From: an uncultured Oxalobacteraceae bacterium
Lineage (GTDB): Bacteria > Pseudomonadota > Gammaproteobacteria > Burkholderiales > Burkholderiaceae
DNA: 40,104 bases
Direction of reading: 5' to 3'
Assembly: GCA_946479705.1 (NCBI GenBank)
Contig: CAMLHI010000001.1
Span: 1 to 40,104, forward strand
In this document: positions 1-8,396 of the stretch, piece after piece
How positions within the stretch are numbered: position 1 is the stretch's first letter
How the letters are laid out: the number at the start of each line of letters is the position of its first letter
The notes under the pieces: model-generated
The model's database searches: none
What the model saw: only the letters and a program-made list of their open reading frames with translations
Told to the model about the DNA's origin: nothing
Translations under genes and position numbers: made by a program

Positions 1-212
1 TTATAGGGTGAACGGTCCGACGATGGGTATTGTGGAAACCCACAAGCCCATTCTATAGGTCTTTACATGCTTGGCGACAACATTGTCACGCGTGTGCCCC
101 GCTTCGCATGAATGATAGCGGGCTAGCGCAGGGCGCGCAGTGGGACGATTGTGGCGTGCGGCGGATTTCGCCGGGATGGGGACGGCGAACTGCGTGCGCC
201 GGGGACGCGGAG

Positions 213-232
213 GTGTCGTAAAAATACGACAC
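213..232. repeat. Perfect inverted repeat downstream of the chemoreceptor gene
   Basis: Two 8-base arms (GTGTCGTA and TACGACAC) flank a 4-base loop of A residues on the plus strand. It lies 23 bases beyond the stop codon of the minus-strand chemoreceptor gene, so it could form the stem of a terminator for that gene, but no run of T follows it on that strand. It could equally be a protein binding site. The rest of bases 1-254 shows no gene I can support. Confidence 0.45.
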
Positions 233-254
233 GCGGACCGCGCCATGGCGCGGA

Positions 255-1892
255 TCAGGCAGCCAGATGCAGCACGGCGGACTCCTGGCGGCGCGCACGT
301 GGCAAGGCGGCGCTGGCGGGACCGAACTTGAACACCCGCAGCGCCTGCGTCAGGCCGACCGCTTCCTCGGCCAGGCTGTTGGCGGCGGCGCCGGCCTGCT
401 CGACCAGTTGGGCATTCTGCTGGGCCGCCCGGTCGATATGTTCGATCGCCACGTTGACCTGGTCGACACCGATGCTCTGCTCGCGCGAGGCCGCCGCGAT
501 ATCCTGCATGAGCGCCGTCACCTTCTGGACCGACTGCACCAGCTGCTCCATGGTGGCGCCGGCGCGGTTGACCTGCTGCATGCCGTTGCCGACCTTGGAG
601 ACCGACATGTCGATCAGCTTCTTGATCTCCTTGGCCGCCATGGCGCTGCGCTGGGCCAGGTGGCGCACTTCACCGGCCACCACCGCGAAGCCCTTGCCAT
701 GCTCGCCGGCGCGCGCCGCTTCCACCGCCGCGTTCAGGGCCAGGATATTGGTCTGGAAGGCGATGCTCTCGATCAGGCCGATGATGTCGACGATCTGGCG
801 CGAGGAGGCATTGATGTCGCCCATGGTGGCGATCACGTCGGCCACGATGGCGCCGCCCTGCACCGCCACCCCGGACGCGGCCTGGGCCAGCACACTGGCC
901 TGCTGCGAACTGTCGACGTTCTGACGCACGGTGGCGGAGAACTGGCCGACGCTGGCCGCGGTTTCTTCCAGGCTGGCGGCCTGTGCTTCGGTGCGGCTCG
1001 ACAAATCCTGGTTGCCGGCGGCGATCTGGCGCGTGGCCACGGCCATGGTGCCGACGTTTTCGCGCACGTCGCGGATGGTGGCCACCAGGTTGCTGTTCAT
1101 CTGCTGCAGGGCGCGCTGCAGCTGGCCCATCTCGTCGGTGGAGCGGGTATCGAAGGTGCACGAGAGGTCGCCGGCGGCGATCGCGCGCGCACCTTGGAGC
1201 GAGCGCTGGAGCGGATTGAGCACGTTCACGCGCAAGGTCCACCACAGGAACACATTGATCAGCAGGCCGCAAAAGGTGGCGCCGAAGATGGCGTAGCTGG
1301 TGGCGCTGACCGGGCCGGTCTGACCGGTCAGGCTGGCCACGCACACGGCCATCTGCAGCACGTTGACCACGCTGGTGGCGAGCCAGATGCGCATGCGCAG
1401 CGACACGTGGGACAGGCGCGCCAGCAGGCCGGCCGCGCCGCCGCGCACGATTTCGCCGTGGCGCAGGCGCATGCCCTTGGCGTGCCCGGCGGCCAGCGCG
1501 CGGTAGGCCGCTTCGGTTGCCCCCACTTCGTCCGGCGCCGGCGCCACCCGCACCGCCATGAAGCCGGTCACTCGGCCGGCCTCGCGCACCGGAGTGATGT
1601 TGGCGCGTACCCAGTAATGGTCGCCGTTCTTGCAGCGGTCCTTGAGCAGGCCGGTCCAGGGCAAGCCCGATTCGATGGTGGCGCGCATGTCGTCCAGCAC
1701 AGCGGCCGGCATGTCCGGATGGTGCAGCAGCGCGTGGCTTGCGCCGATCAGTTCCTCGGCCTGGTAGCCGCTGACCTGGACGCAGCAGGGATTGACATAG
1801 GTAATGTTGCCCTTGAGGTCGGTCTGGCACACGATCGCCTGGTCTGGCTGGACCCGCACGCCCTGTGCGATGGTGTTCGGCTGGTGGGACAT
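255..1892 (-). CDS. PAS-containing methyl-accepting chemotaxis protein (Aer-like)
   Basis: A 545-residue chemoreceptor of the Aer type. Residues 15-115 form a PAS domain, with the usual opening TDLKGNITYVNP and a later YWVRANITPV strand; such domains sense redox state or small ligands in the cytoplasm. Two hydrophobic segments (about 168-188 and 199-221) are separated by only about ten residues, so there is no periplasmic sensor domain. A HAMP-like linker (222-270) leads to the signalling coiled coil, whose hairpin tip near 370-420 has the invariant receptor sequence around EAARAGEHGKGFAVVAGEVR, the contact site for CheA and CheW. No C-terminal NWETF-type pentapeptide for CheR is visible. The start is supported by an AGGAG box 7 bases upstream. 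It lies apart from the flagellar operon and is transcribed away from it, so a role in controlling that machine is only a guess. Confidence 0.93.
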   Translation of the reverse strand: MSHQPNTIAQGVRVQPDQAIVCQTDLKGNITYVNPCCVQVSGYQAEELIGASHALLHHPDMPAAVLDDMRATIESGLPWTGLLKDRCKNGDHYWVRANITPVREAGRVTGFMAVRVAPAPDEVGATEAAYRALAAGHAKGMRLRHGEIVRGGAAGLLARLSHVSLRMRIWLATSVVNVLQMAVCVASLTGQTGPVSATSYAIFGATFCGLLINVFLWWTLRVNVLNPLQRSLQGARAIAAGDLSCTFDTRSTDEMGQLQRALQQMNSNLVATIRDVRENVGTMAVATRQIAAGNQDLSSRTEAQAASLEETAASVGQFSATVRQNVDSSQQASVLAQAASGVAVQGGAIVADVIATMGDINASSRQIVDIIGLIESIAFQTNILALNAAVEAARAGEHGKGFAVVAGEVRHLAQRSAMAAKEIKKLIDMSVSKVGNGMQQVNRAGATMEQLVQSVQKVTALMQDIAAASREQSIGVDQVNVAIEHIDRAAQQNAQLVEQAGAAANSLAEEAVGLTQALRVFKFGPASAALPRARRQESAVLHLAA

Positions 1893-1963
1893 GGCCCTGC
1901 TCCTTCGGTTGATCTTGCCTCATAGCAATATATGCTGCAGTTTAAAGAATCGAACCCGAAAAT

Positions 1964-2180
1964 TTATTGATGCAAATCAAAACCGGCAGGATTCGGTTGC
2001 GGCAGCAGCGCCAGGAATTGTTCGATCGGCAAGGGGCGGCTGAACAGGTAGCCCTGGTAGCACGCGCAGCCCAGCCGGGCCAGCATGGCGCGCTGGGCCT
2101 CGGTTTCGACGCCTTCGGCAATCACCGCCAGGCCCAGGTCGATGAACATCAGCGCGCCGAAGGAATCGCTATACCGCTTC
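1964..2180 (-). pseudogene. Remnant of a GGDEF-EAL cyclic-di-GMP gene
   Basis: The frame ending at 1964 reads as the last part of an EAL phosphodiesterase domain: [14 protein letters not shown] followed by [16 protein letters not shown], the end of the barrel. Immediately before it, about 2134-2180, the same frame reads [12 protein letters not shown], which looks like the first strand of a GGDEF domain, normally several hundred residues earlier. It therefore seems that an in-frame deletion joined the start of GGDEF to the end of EAL at a shared DL/LGL stretch. There is no start codon with a family-like N-terminus; upstream DNA belongs to another remnant. The EAL assignment is strong and the GGDEF piece is tentative. 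The product would be inactive because the EAL catalytic residues are gone. Confidence 0.75.
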
Positions 2181-2189
2181 GCCTCGGTC

Positions 2190-2498
2190 TCGCCGTTTAC
2201 GCCGTATGTGGGCGCGGGCGTGAACTGGACCACGATTTCCAAGGTACGCCTGCTCAATGGCGCGGGTAGCCTGGAACATGACAGCTGGGGCCTGGCCCTG
2301 CAGGCCGGTGTCGACTACGCGCTCGACCAGCACTGGTCGCTCAACCTGGACATGAAGAAGGTCCGGATCCGCAGCGATGTCATGATCGGCGGCGCCAAGG
2401 CCAGTGCAGTCAAGATCGATCCGCTGCTGCTTGGCTTGGGTGTCGGCTACCGCTTCCAAGCGCGGTGCCGGGATCGCCTGCAATGGCGATCCGCTTAG
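2190..2498 (+). pseudogene. 3' remnant of an OmpW-family outer-membrane protein gene
   Basis: From about 2196 the plus strand encodes the second half of an OmpW-type eight-stranded barrel: [47 protein letters not shown] and the closing GLGVGYRF near 2456. OmpW proteins end at this aromatic residue; here the frame runs on for 13 unrelated residues to a stop at 2498, so the true terminus is also damaged. The signal peptide and first strands are missing, and the DNA to the left belongs to the GGDEF-EAL remnant on the opposite strand. The geometry fits a former divergent gene pair whose 5' halves and shared promoter region were deleted. Confidence 0.8.
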
Positions 2499-2649
2499 CT
2501 GCACAGGCGTCTGGGCGCACGCCGTTCATTCGCTTGATCGTTCGGCCGTTGGCCCCGCGTGGTGGCCGATGAAGCCGGCGCCTCGGCCACGTTTTTGTAG
2601 CGCAATTTTCATACTCAATACACATTGACTAAACATTTATGAAAATTTC

Positions 2650-2678
2650 TTGACTGCATTGAAAAACATATTTACGAT
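2650..2678 (+). promoter_or_regulatory. Sigma-70-like promoter for the flagellar operon
   Basis: TTGACT at 2650-2655 and TACGAT at 2673-2678 are separated by 17 bases, a near-consensus -35/-10 pair in an AT-rich stretch 75 bases before fliQ. A second TTGACT occurs exactly 25 bases earlier (2625-2630) without a good -10 partner; the two copies may also be a direct repeat for a regulator. I saw no GG-N10-GC sigma-54 element here. Confidence 0.5.
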
Positions 2679-2720
2679 TCCGCCAAGAAATTGCAATGTT
2701 TGGGCGTAATTAAGGCTGCC

Positions 2721-2738
2721 TGACAAGCAAGTTTGTCA
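2721..2738 (+). promoter_or_regulatory. Inverted repeat in the fliQ leader
   Basis: TGACAA at 2721-2726 and TTGTCA at 2733-2738 are perfect inverted arms around a 6-base spacer. The repeat lies downstream of the predicted -10 box and abuts the AAGGGG ribosome binding site (2739-2744). It could be an operator or an RNA hairpin that affects access to the ribosome binding site of the first gene. Both readings are inference. Confidence 0.4.
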
Positions 2739-2752
2739 AAGGGGCAGTGAAA

Positions 2753-3019
2753 ATGAGTTCGGACGTGGTCATGCAATTGATGGGCAAGGTGCTGTGGGGC
2801 GGGCTGGTCATCGCCGCTCCGCTGCTGGCGGTCACGCTGGTCGTCGGCCTGCTGATCAGCGTGCTGCAGGTCGCCACCCAAGTGCAGGACATGTCCCTGA
2901 GTTTCATTCCCAAGCTGGTCGCCACCGTGGTGGCCCTGCTGCTGTTCGGCCCCTGGATGCTGCGCACGCTCGTCGCCCTGTGCCGCAGCCTGATCGCCAA
3001 CATCCCCTCCTACCTGTAG
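2753..3019 (+). CDS. fliQ: Flagellar export gate protein FliQ
   Basis: An 88-residue protein with two hydrophobic helices (about 14-40 and 52-74) and the family core LLISVLQVATQVQDMSLSFIPK. FliQ forms, with FliP and FliR, the helical export gate in the inner membrane of the flagellar type III system. The usual length is about 89 residues. I chose the ATG at 2753 because AAGGGG ends 8 bases before it; an in-frame GTG at 2747 would sit too close to that box. It is the first gene of the operon and follows the promoter region directly; its stop is 4 bases before fliR. Confidence 0.95.
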   Translation: MSSDVVMQLMGKVLWGGLVIAAPLLAVTLVVGLLISVLQVATQVQDMSLSFIPKLVATVVALLLFGPWMLRTLVALCRSLIANIPSYL

Positions 3020-3023
3020 TCCG

Positions 3024-3785
3024 ATGGCGATCCACTTCGATCCCGCGTGGGTCTGCGCGGTCCTGCTGTGCGCCCTGCGCGTTGGCGCGGCCCTGGGACT
3101 GACCCCGATCCTGCAATCGATGGGGCTACCGGTGCGCGTGCGCGCCATGCTGGTGCTGGCATTCTCGCTGCTGCTGGCCGGCAGCGTACCTGGCGCCGGC
3201 ACCGCCGCGCTGCCCGATCTCGGCGGCCTGATCGCGGCGGCCTGCCGCGAACTGGCGCTTGGAGCGCTGATGGGCTTCGGCATCCACACCGCTTTCGCAG
3301 CCTTCGCCTTCGCCGGCAATGCGCTCGACATCCAGAGCGGTTTTAACATCGCCAACGCCATCGACCCCATCACCCACAGCCAGTCGCCTCTACTGGCCAC
3401 CCTGTTGAGCATGGTTGGCCTGGCGCTGCTGTTTGCCACCGACATGCACCATGCCCTGCTGCGCGCGCTGGCATGGTCGCTCGAACAGATCCCGCCCGGC
3501 GCGGCGTTCACCCTGCCCGGTCCGATGGTGCTGGCGCGCCAGTTCGGCACCGTGTTCGCGCTCGGCCTGGTGCTGGCGGCGCCGGTGCTGTTCTGCCTAT
3601 TCCTGCTGGAAGTGGCGCTCGCGGTCCTGTCGCGCAACCTGCCGCAGATGAATATCTTCGTGCTGAGCGCGCCCGTCAAGATCGCCGCGGCCCTGTTCGT
3701 GCTCGGCCTGTGCGGTCGCCATATCCAGCACCTGGGCGCGCAGATCTTCGAACGCATGCTGGCGTTCTGGAACGGAGCGCTCTGA
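3024..3785 (+). CDS. fliR: Flagellar export gate protein FliR
   Basis: A 253-residue membrane protein with several hydrophobic segments, matching FliR in length and in features such as the QSGFNIANAIDP region followed by the membrane segment LLATLLSMVGLALLFATDMH, and the late NLPQMNIFVLSAPVKI stretch. FliR caps the FliP-FliQ spiral of the export gate and contacts FlhB. The final A of its TGA stop is the first base of the flhB ATG, so the two are translationally coupled. Gene order fliQ-fliR-flhB-flhA is the common export-gate block. Confidence 0.95.
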   Translation: MAIHFDPAWVCAVLLCALRVGAALGLTPILQSMGLPVRVRAMLVLAFSLLLAGSVPGAGTAALPDLGGLIAAACRELALGALMGFGIHTAFAAFAFAGNALDIQSGFNIANAIDPITHSQSPLLATLLSMVGLALLFATDMHHALLRALAWSLEQIPPGAAFTLPGPMVLARQFGTVFALGLVLAAPVLFCLFLLEVALAVLSRNLPQMNIFVLSAPVKIAAALFVLGLCGRHIQHLGAQIFERMLAFWNGAL

Positions 3786-4861
3786 TGTCGGAAGAAAGCC
3801 AGGACAAGACACACCAGGCCACTCCGCACAAACTGCGCGAAGCGCGCCGCCGCGGTCAGGTCGCCAAGAGCCAGGAACTGAACTATGCCGCCGTGCTCGC
3901 GGTGGCCGTGGGCGTGTGCTTCGGCGCCGCCAGCGGCATGAGCGAGCGCGCCCTTCACCTGGCCGCGCGCCTGTTCGGCGAACTGGGCCGCACCGGCTGG
4001 AGCCATCCGGAACTGGTGCGCTGGGCCGGCGGCGTGTTCGCCGACGCGCTGATCCTGCTGGCGCCGCTGCTGCTGGGCGTGGCGCTCGCGGCGGTCGTGG
4101 CCAACGTCGCCCAGGTCGGCGGCGTGTTCAGTACCGAAGCCCTCAAGCCCGATTTCACGCGCCTCAATCCGGCCACCGGGATCAAGCGCCTGTTCTCGCT
4201 GCGCCTGCTGTACGAGGCACTGCGCAGCGTCCTCAAACTGGCGTTGCTGGGCCTGGTGGCCTGGCTGGCCATCCGCGCCGTGCTGCCGGACCTGCTGCGT
4301 CTGGGCGGCAGCGACAGCCGCGTGCAGGGCGCGCGCGGGCTGGGCCATGTCGGCCCGCTGCTGTTCAAGCTGCTGCTGGCGGTGCTGCTGATCGCGCTGG
4401 CCGACCTGGTCTACACGCGCTGGGACTTCGGCAAGAAAATGCGCATGAGCCACCGTGACCTGAGCGACGAACACAAGAACCGCGAAGGCGACCCGCGCAT
4501 CCGCAGCCGCCTGCGCCAGCTGCGCGCGGAAATGCTCAAGCAGGCCCAGAGCACGCGCCGGGTGCCGGAAGCCGACGTCCTGATCACCAACCCGACCCAT
4601 CTGGCCATCGCCCTGTCCTACCGCCATGGCGAGATGCCCGCGCCGAAGCTGCTGGCCAAGGGCAGCGGCGAAGTCGCGCGCAAGATGCGCAGCATGGCGC
4701 TGGCGCACAACGTGCCGGTCGTGGAAAACCGTCCGCTGGCGCGCGCCCTGTACAAGCAGGCCAGCGCCGACGACTATGTGCCCGAATCCCTGTATCCGAC
4801 CGTGGCGCGCATCCTGCTGTGGGTGTACGCCATGCGCCGCCAGCGCGCGGGTCAGGCATGA
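3785..4861 (+). CDS. flhB: Flagellar export switch protein FlhB
   Basis: A 358-residue FlhB. The N-terminus has the family pattern EESQDKTHQATPHKLREARRR, followed by four hydrophobic segments (about 33-50, 85-110, 145-168 and 190-210). The cytoplasmic domain begins near 215. The self-cleavage motif NPTH is intact at 269-272, so the protein should be able to switch export from rod/hook to later substrates. That is notable here because no late filament genes are present in the window. The stop overlaps the flhA start by four bases. Confidence 0.96.
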   Translation: MSEESQDKTHQATPHKLREARRRGQVAKSQELNYAAVLAVAVGVCFGAASGMSERALHLAARLFGELGRTGWSHPELVRWAGGVFADALILLAPLLLGVALAAVVANVAQVGGVFSTEALKPDFTRLNPATGIKRLFSLRLLYEALRSVLKLALLGLVAWLAIRAVLPDLLRLGGSDSRVQGARGLGHVGPLLFKLLLAVLLIALADLVYTRWDFGKKMRMSHRDLSDEHKNREGDPRIRSRLRQLRAEMLKQAQSTRRVPEADVLITNPTHLAIALSYRHGEMPAPKLLAKGSGEVARKMRSMALAHNVPVVENRPLARALYKQASADDYVPESLYPTVARILLWVYAMRRQRAGQA

Positions 4862-6906
4862 ACAGCCTGCGCACCGTGCTCGGCAAACAGAGCGACATCG
4901 CCATGGTGATCCTGGTGGTGGGCGTGCTGTTCATCCTGTTTACGCCGATTCCTCCGGCCTTGCTGGATTTCCTGCTGCTGGCCAACTTCAGCTTTGCGCT
5001 GCTGATCCTGCTGCTGACCTTCTACATGGACAAGCCGGTACAGTTCTCGACCTTTCCGTCGATGCTGCTGATCGCCACCCTGTTCCGGCTGGCGCTCAAC
5101 GTCTCGGCCACGCGCCTGATCCTGCGCGACGGCGACGCCGGCCATGTGATCGGCGCGGTCGGCGAGCACGTCGTCGGCGGCAATTTCGTCATCGGCATGA
5201 TCGTCTTCCTGATCCTCATCGTGGTGCAGTTCGTGGTCGTCACCAGCGGCGCCCAGCGGGTGTCGGAGGTGGCCGCCCGCTTCACCCTGGACAGCATGCC
5301 GGGCCAGCAGATGAGCATCGACGCCGACCTGAACATGGGCTTCATCGACCAGGAGGAAGCCCAGCGCCGGCGCCGCAACCTGAGCAAGGAAGCGGCCTTC
5401 TACGGCGCCATGGACGGCGCCAGCAAATTCGTCAAGGGCGACGCCATCGCGGGCATCCTCATCATGCTGATCAATGCGATCGGCGGCTTCGTCATCGGCG
5501 TCATGCAGATGGGGATGCCATGGAACGCCGCGCTGCAAACCTTCACCCTGCTGACGATCGGCGACGGCATCGTGACCCAGGTGCCGGCCCTGGTCATCTC
5601 GGTCGGCACCGGCCTGATCGTCACCCGCTCGGCGTCGGACGACAACCTGGGCACCGAGGCATTCCGCCAGGTGACCGCGTTCGCCCGGCCGCTGGCGATC
5701 GTGTGCCTTGCCCTGGCCGGCCTGATGGTCATGCCCGGCATCCCGACCTTGCCGGCACTGGCGCTGGCCCTGGTGGCCGGCGCCGCGGCCTGGCTGCGCG
5801 CCAGCGCCACCGCCGCGCCTGCGGCCCAGGACGGCGCGCCAGTGCAGGGCAGCCCCGCGACCGGTCCGGCCGACCCGTATTCGGCGCTGTCGCTCGAACC
5901 GGTGGAGGCGCATCTGGGCGCCGGCCTGGCGCCGCTGATCGATGCCGAAGGCGCCATGTTCCACGAGCGCGTGGCCGCCTTCCGCAAGCAGTTCGCGCTC
6001 GAAAGCGGACTGGTGCTGCCGAATGTGCGCTTTCGCCCCAATACCCGGCTGGCCGATAACGCCTATGAAGTGCAAGTGTTCGGCGTGACGGTCGCGCGCG
6101 GCGAGCTGCTGCGCGAGCGCGTGCTGGCGATTTATCCGGGCACGGACACGCCGCGCCTGCCGGGCATCGAGACGCGCGAGCCGAGCTTCAACCTGCCGGC
6201 GGTGTGGATCGAACCGGGCCAGCGCCAGGAAGCGCTGAACCGCAAGCTGACCTTGGTCGAGCCGCCCACAGTCCTGATGACCCACCTGTGCGAACTGATG
6301 CGCCAGCAGGCCGCCGCCCTGCTCACCCGCCAGGAAACCGAACGCCTGCTGCGGCGCGTGCGCGAAGTGCAGCCCGGCCTGGTCGAAGAAATCGTCCCGA
6401 CCGTGCTGGGCATCGGCGATATCCAGCGCGTGCTGCAACAGCTGCTGCGCGAGAAGGTCTCGATCCGCAACCTGGAAGCCATCGTCGAAACCTTGGTGGA
6501 CCAGGCCAGGATCAACAAGGACCCGCTGTGGCTGACCGAAGCGGTGCGCCAGCGCCTGGGCGGCATGATCTGCCAGTCGCTCGCCGTCAATGGCGGCGCG
6601 CTGCAAGTGCTGACGCTGGACCCGTCGATCGAGCAAACCTTCCTGCAGACCATCCGCGCCGCCGAACAGGGCGGGCCGCTGGCGGTGGAACCGAAATTCG
6701 CCGAGCAGGTGGTCAGCCACCTGGCCCAGCATGCCGAACGCATGGTCAAGGCCAACCACGTTCCGGTGCTGCTGTGCGCGCCGGAGCTGCGCCGCCACAT
6801 CAAATCGCTGTCCGAACGGATGGTGCCGCAGCTGCGCGTGCTGTCCATGGCCGAAGTGCCCAACAGCGTCGACCTGCGCGCCTTCGCCACCCTGTCGCTG
6901 ACCTAG
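4858..6906 (+). CDS. flhA: Flagellar export protein FlhA
   Basis: A 682-residue FlhA, close to the usual 690. The N-terminal third holds the eight membrane segments, with the conserved RLALNVSATRLIL at about 77-89 and the FHIPEP-family stretch KGDAIAGILIMLINAIGG at about 193-210, which contributes to proton-driven export. A short Ala/Pro-rich linker (about 315-350) leads to the cytoplasmic ring domain, the docking platform for chaperone-substrate complexes. The ATG at 4858 overlaps the flhB stop; earlier in-frame GTG codons lie inside flhB and are not used in this choice. Confidence 0.96.
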   Translation: MNSLRTVLGKQSDIAMVILVVGVLFILFTPIPPALLDFLLLANFSFALLILLLTFYMDKPVQFSTFPSMLLIATLFRLALNVSATRLILRDGDAGHVIGAVGEHVVGGNFVIGMIVFLILIVVQFVVVTSGAQRVSEVAARFTLDSMPGQQMSIDADLNMGFIDQEEAQRRRRNLSKEAAFYGAMDGASKFVKGDAIAGILIMLINAIGGFVIGVMQMGMPWNAALQTFTLLTIGDGIVTQVPALVISVGTGLIVTRSASDDNLGTEAFRQVTAFARPLAIVCLALAGLMVMPGIPTLPALALALVAGAAAWLRASATAAPAAQDGAPVQGSPATGPADPYSALSLEPVEAHLGAGLAPLIDAEGAMFHERVAAFRKQFALESGLVLPNVRFRPNTRLADNAYEVQVFGVTVARGELLRERVLAIYPGTDTPRLPGIETREPSFNLPAVWIEPGQRQEALNRKLTLVEPPTVLMTHLCELMRQQAAALLTRQETERLLRRVREVQPGLVEEIVPTVLGIGDIQRVLQQLLREKVSIRNLEAIVETLVDQARINKDPLWLTEAVRQRLGGMICQSLAVNGGALQVLTLDPSIEQTFLQTIRAAEQGGPLAVEPKFAEQVVSHLAQHAERMVKANHVPVLLCAPELRRHIKSLSERMVPQLRVLSMAEVPNSVDLRAFATLSLT

Positions 6907-6915
6907 GAGATCCGC

Positions 6916-7620
6916 TTGAGCCACGCCCTGATTACCGCCATGACCGCCATGCAGAACGACATGCGCCAGCTCGACACTGTCAGCCAGAACATGGTGAACG
7001 TCACCACCACCGGCTACAAGCGCGCCATTCCCGCCGCCCACGCGTTCGAGCAGGCCCTGCGCGCCGAAGCGGCGGGCGCGGGAACGCCGCCCGCGCGGGT
7101 TGACCTGGCCGCCGGCCCGCTCAAGCAGACCGGGCGCGCCTGGGACCTGGCCCTCTCGGCCGGGGCCTACTTCGAACTGGCCAGCGCCGATGGCCCGGCC
7201 TACACCCGCGCCGGCGACTTCCGCATGGACGGGCAAGGCCGGGTGGTGTCGCAGAACGGCCTGGCGCTGCAGGGCATGCAGGGCGACCTGCGCCTGGACG
7301 GCGAGGCGGTGAAGATCGACCACAACGGCGCCATCTGGCGCGACGGCGTCGAGGTCGGGCGCATCCGCATGGTGCGCTTCGCCGATCCGCAGGGGCTGCG
7401 CCTGCTGCCCAACGGGCTGCTGCAGCCGGTGCCGGGCAACACCGCGACCGAAGCCAGCGCCGAACTGCAATCGGGCTATCTGGAAGGCTCGAACGTGGCG
7501 GCCATGCGCGAGATGGTCGCGCTGATGGAAATCACGCGCCGCTTCGAAGCGTCGCAAAAACTCTACCAGGGCTATGACGAGATGCTCGGCAGCGCCATCC
7601 AGAAACTCGGCCAATTCTAG
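6916..7620 (+). CDS. flgF: Proximal rod protein FlgF
   Basis: A 234-residue rod protein. It begins with the flagellar rod/hook N-terminal helix pattern (LITAMTAMQNDMRQLDTVSQ, then NMVNVTTTGYKR) and ends with the C-terminal helix pattern LEGSNVAAMREMVALMEITR. FlgF builds the proximal rod with FlgB and FlgC. The start is a TTG preceded by AGGAG with a 5-base gap; no ATG gives a complete N-terminal helix. The assignment to FlgF rather than FlgG rests on its position directly before a better FlgG and its shorter N-terminal consensus. Confidence 0.88.
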   Translation: MSHALITAMTAMQNDMRQLDTVSQNMVNVTTTGYKRAIPAAHAFEQALRAEAAGAGTPPARVDLAAGPLKQTGRAWDLALSAGAYFELASADGPAYTRAGDFRMDGQGRVVSQNGLALQGMQGDLRLDGEAVKIDHNGAIWRDGVEVGRIRMVRFADPQGLRLLPNGLLQPVPGNTATEASAELQSGYLEGSNVAAMREMVALMEITRRFEASQKLYQGYDEMLGSAIQKLGQF

Positions 7621-7629
7621 GACACCACG

Positions 7630-8394
7630 ATGAACGATTCACTTTACATCGCCGCCACCGGCATGCAGGCGCAGCAGCTCTCCATCGATGCGGTGGCCAA
7701 CAATATCGCCAATATGGCCACCGCCGGCTACAAGAAGTCGCGCGTGAACTTCCAGGCCCTGATGCATGGCGAGGCCAGCGTCGCGCCGCTGGAAAACCAC
7801 GCCAGCGTGGGACTGGGCATCGGCGTGACCGGCATGAGCCGCGACTTCGCCCCCGCCGCCCTGCAGCGCACCGACGCGCCGATGGACCTGGCGATCGAGG
7901 GCAACGGCTTCATCGAACTGGTGCTGGCCGACGGCAGCCGCGGCTATACCCGCGGCGGCACGCTGGCGCTCAGCAAGGAAGGCTTCCTGAGCACCGCCGC
8001 CGGCCACCTGCTCAAGCCCGGCATCCAGGTGCCGCCCAACACCGTGGCGCTGGCGGTGGCTGCCGACGGGCGCGTCTCGGCCAGCGTCAGCACCCAGGAC
8101 ACGCCGGTCGAGATCGGCCAGCTGGAACTGGTCCGCTTCGCCAATCCGTCCGCGCTGGCCAGCGTCACCGGCGGCGTGTACGCGGTGACGCCCGACTCCG
8201 GCGAAGCGCTGGCCATGCGCGGCGGCGACGCCGGCATCGGCCACTTCGTCCAGGGCGCGCTGGAGAGCTCCAACGTCGCCCTGGTCGATGAGATGGTCAC
8301 GCTGATGGCCGCCCAGCGGGCCTACGAATTGAGCTCGAAGCTGATCCAGGCTTCCGACGAGCTGATGCAGTTGACCAACAACCTGCGCCGCTGA
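7630..8394 (+). CDS. flgG: Distal rod protein FlgG
   Basis: A 254-residue protein with the FlgG N-terminus (SLYIAATGMQAQQLSIDAVA, NNIANMATAGYKKSRVNF), a central barrel beginning near the LAIEGNGFIEL strand, and the C-terminal helix ALESSNVALVDEMVTLMAAQ with RAYELSSKLIQASDELM. It forms the distal rod that crosses the periplasm. FlgG is normally about 260 residues, so it is complete. It follows flgF by nine bases and precedes flgA by two. Confidence 0.94.
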   Translation: MNDSLYIAATGMQAQQLSIDAVANNIANMATAGYKKSRVNFQALMHGEASVAPLENHASVGLGIGVTGMSRDFAPAALQRTDAPMDLAIEGNGFIELVLADGSRGYTRGGTLALSKEGFLSTAAGHLLKPGIQVPPNTVALAVAADGRVSASVSTQDTPVEIGQLELVRFANPSALASVTGGVYAVTPDSGEALAMRGGDAGIGHFVQGALESSNVALVDEMVTLMAAQRAYELSSKLIQASDELMQLTNNLRR

Positions 8395-8396
8395 CC

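Noticed and set aside
1..246. Open frame on the minus strand at the left edge
   Set aside because: No start context, no recognisable domain, and it overlaps the probable terminator region of the chemoreceptor gene.
1893..1975. Sigma-28 promoter for the chemoreceptor gene
   Set aside because: A TAAA box exists on the minus strand, but the matching GCCGATAA-type element at the right spacing does not.
2672..7614. Long open frames on the minus strand opposite fliQ to flgF
   Set aside because: They are shadows of GC-rich codon use: low-complexity His/Gln/Arg-rich sequence, no family features, fully covered by real genes.
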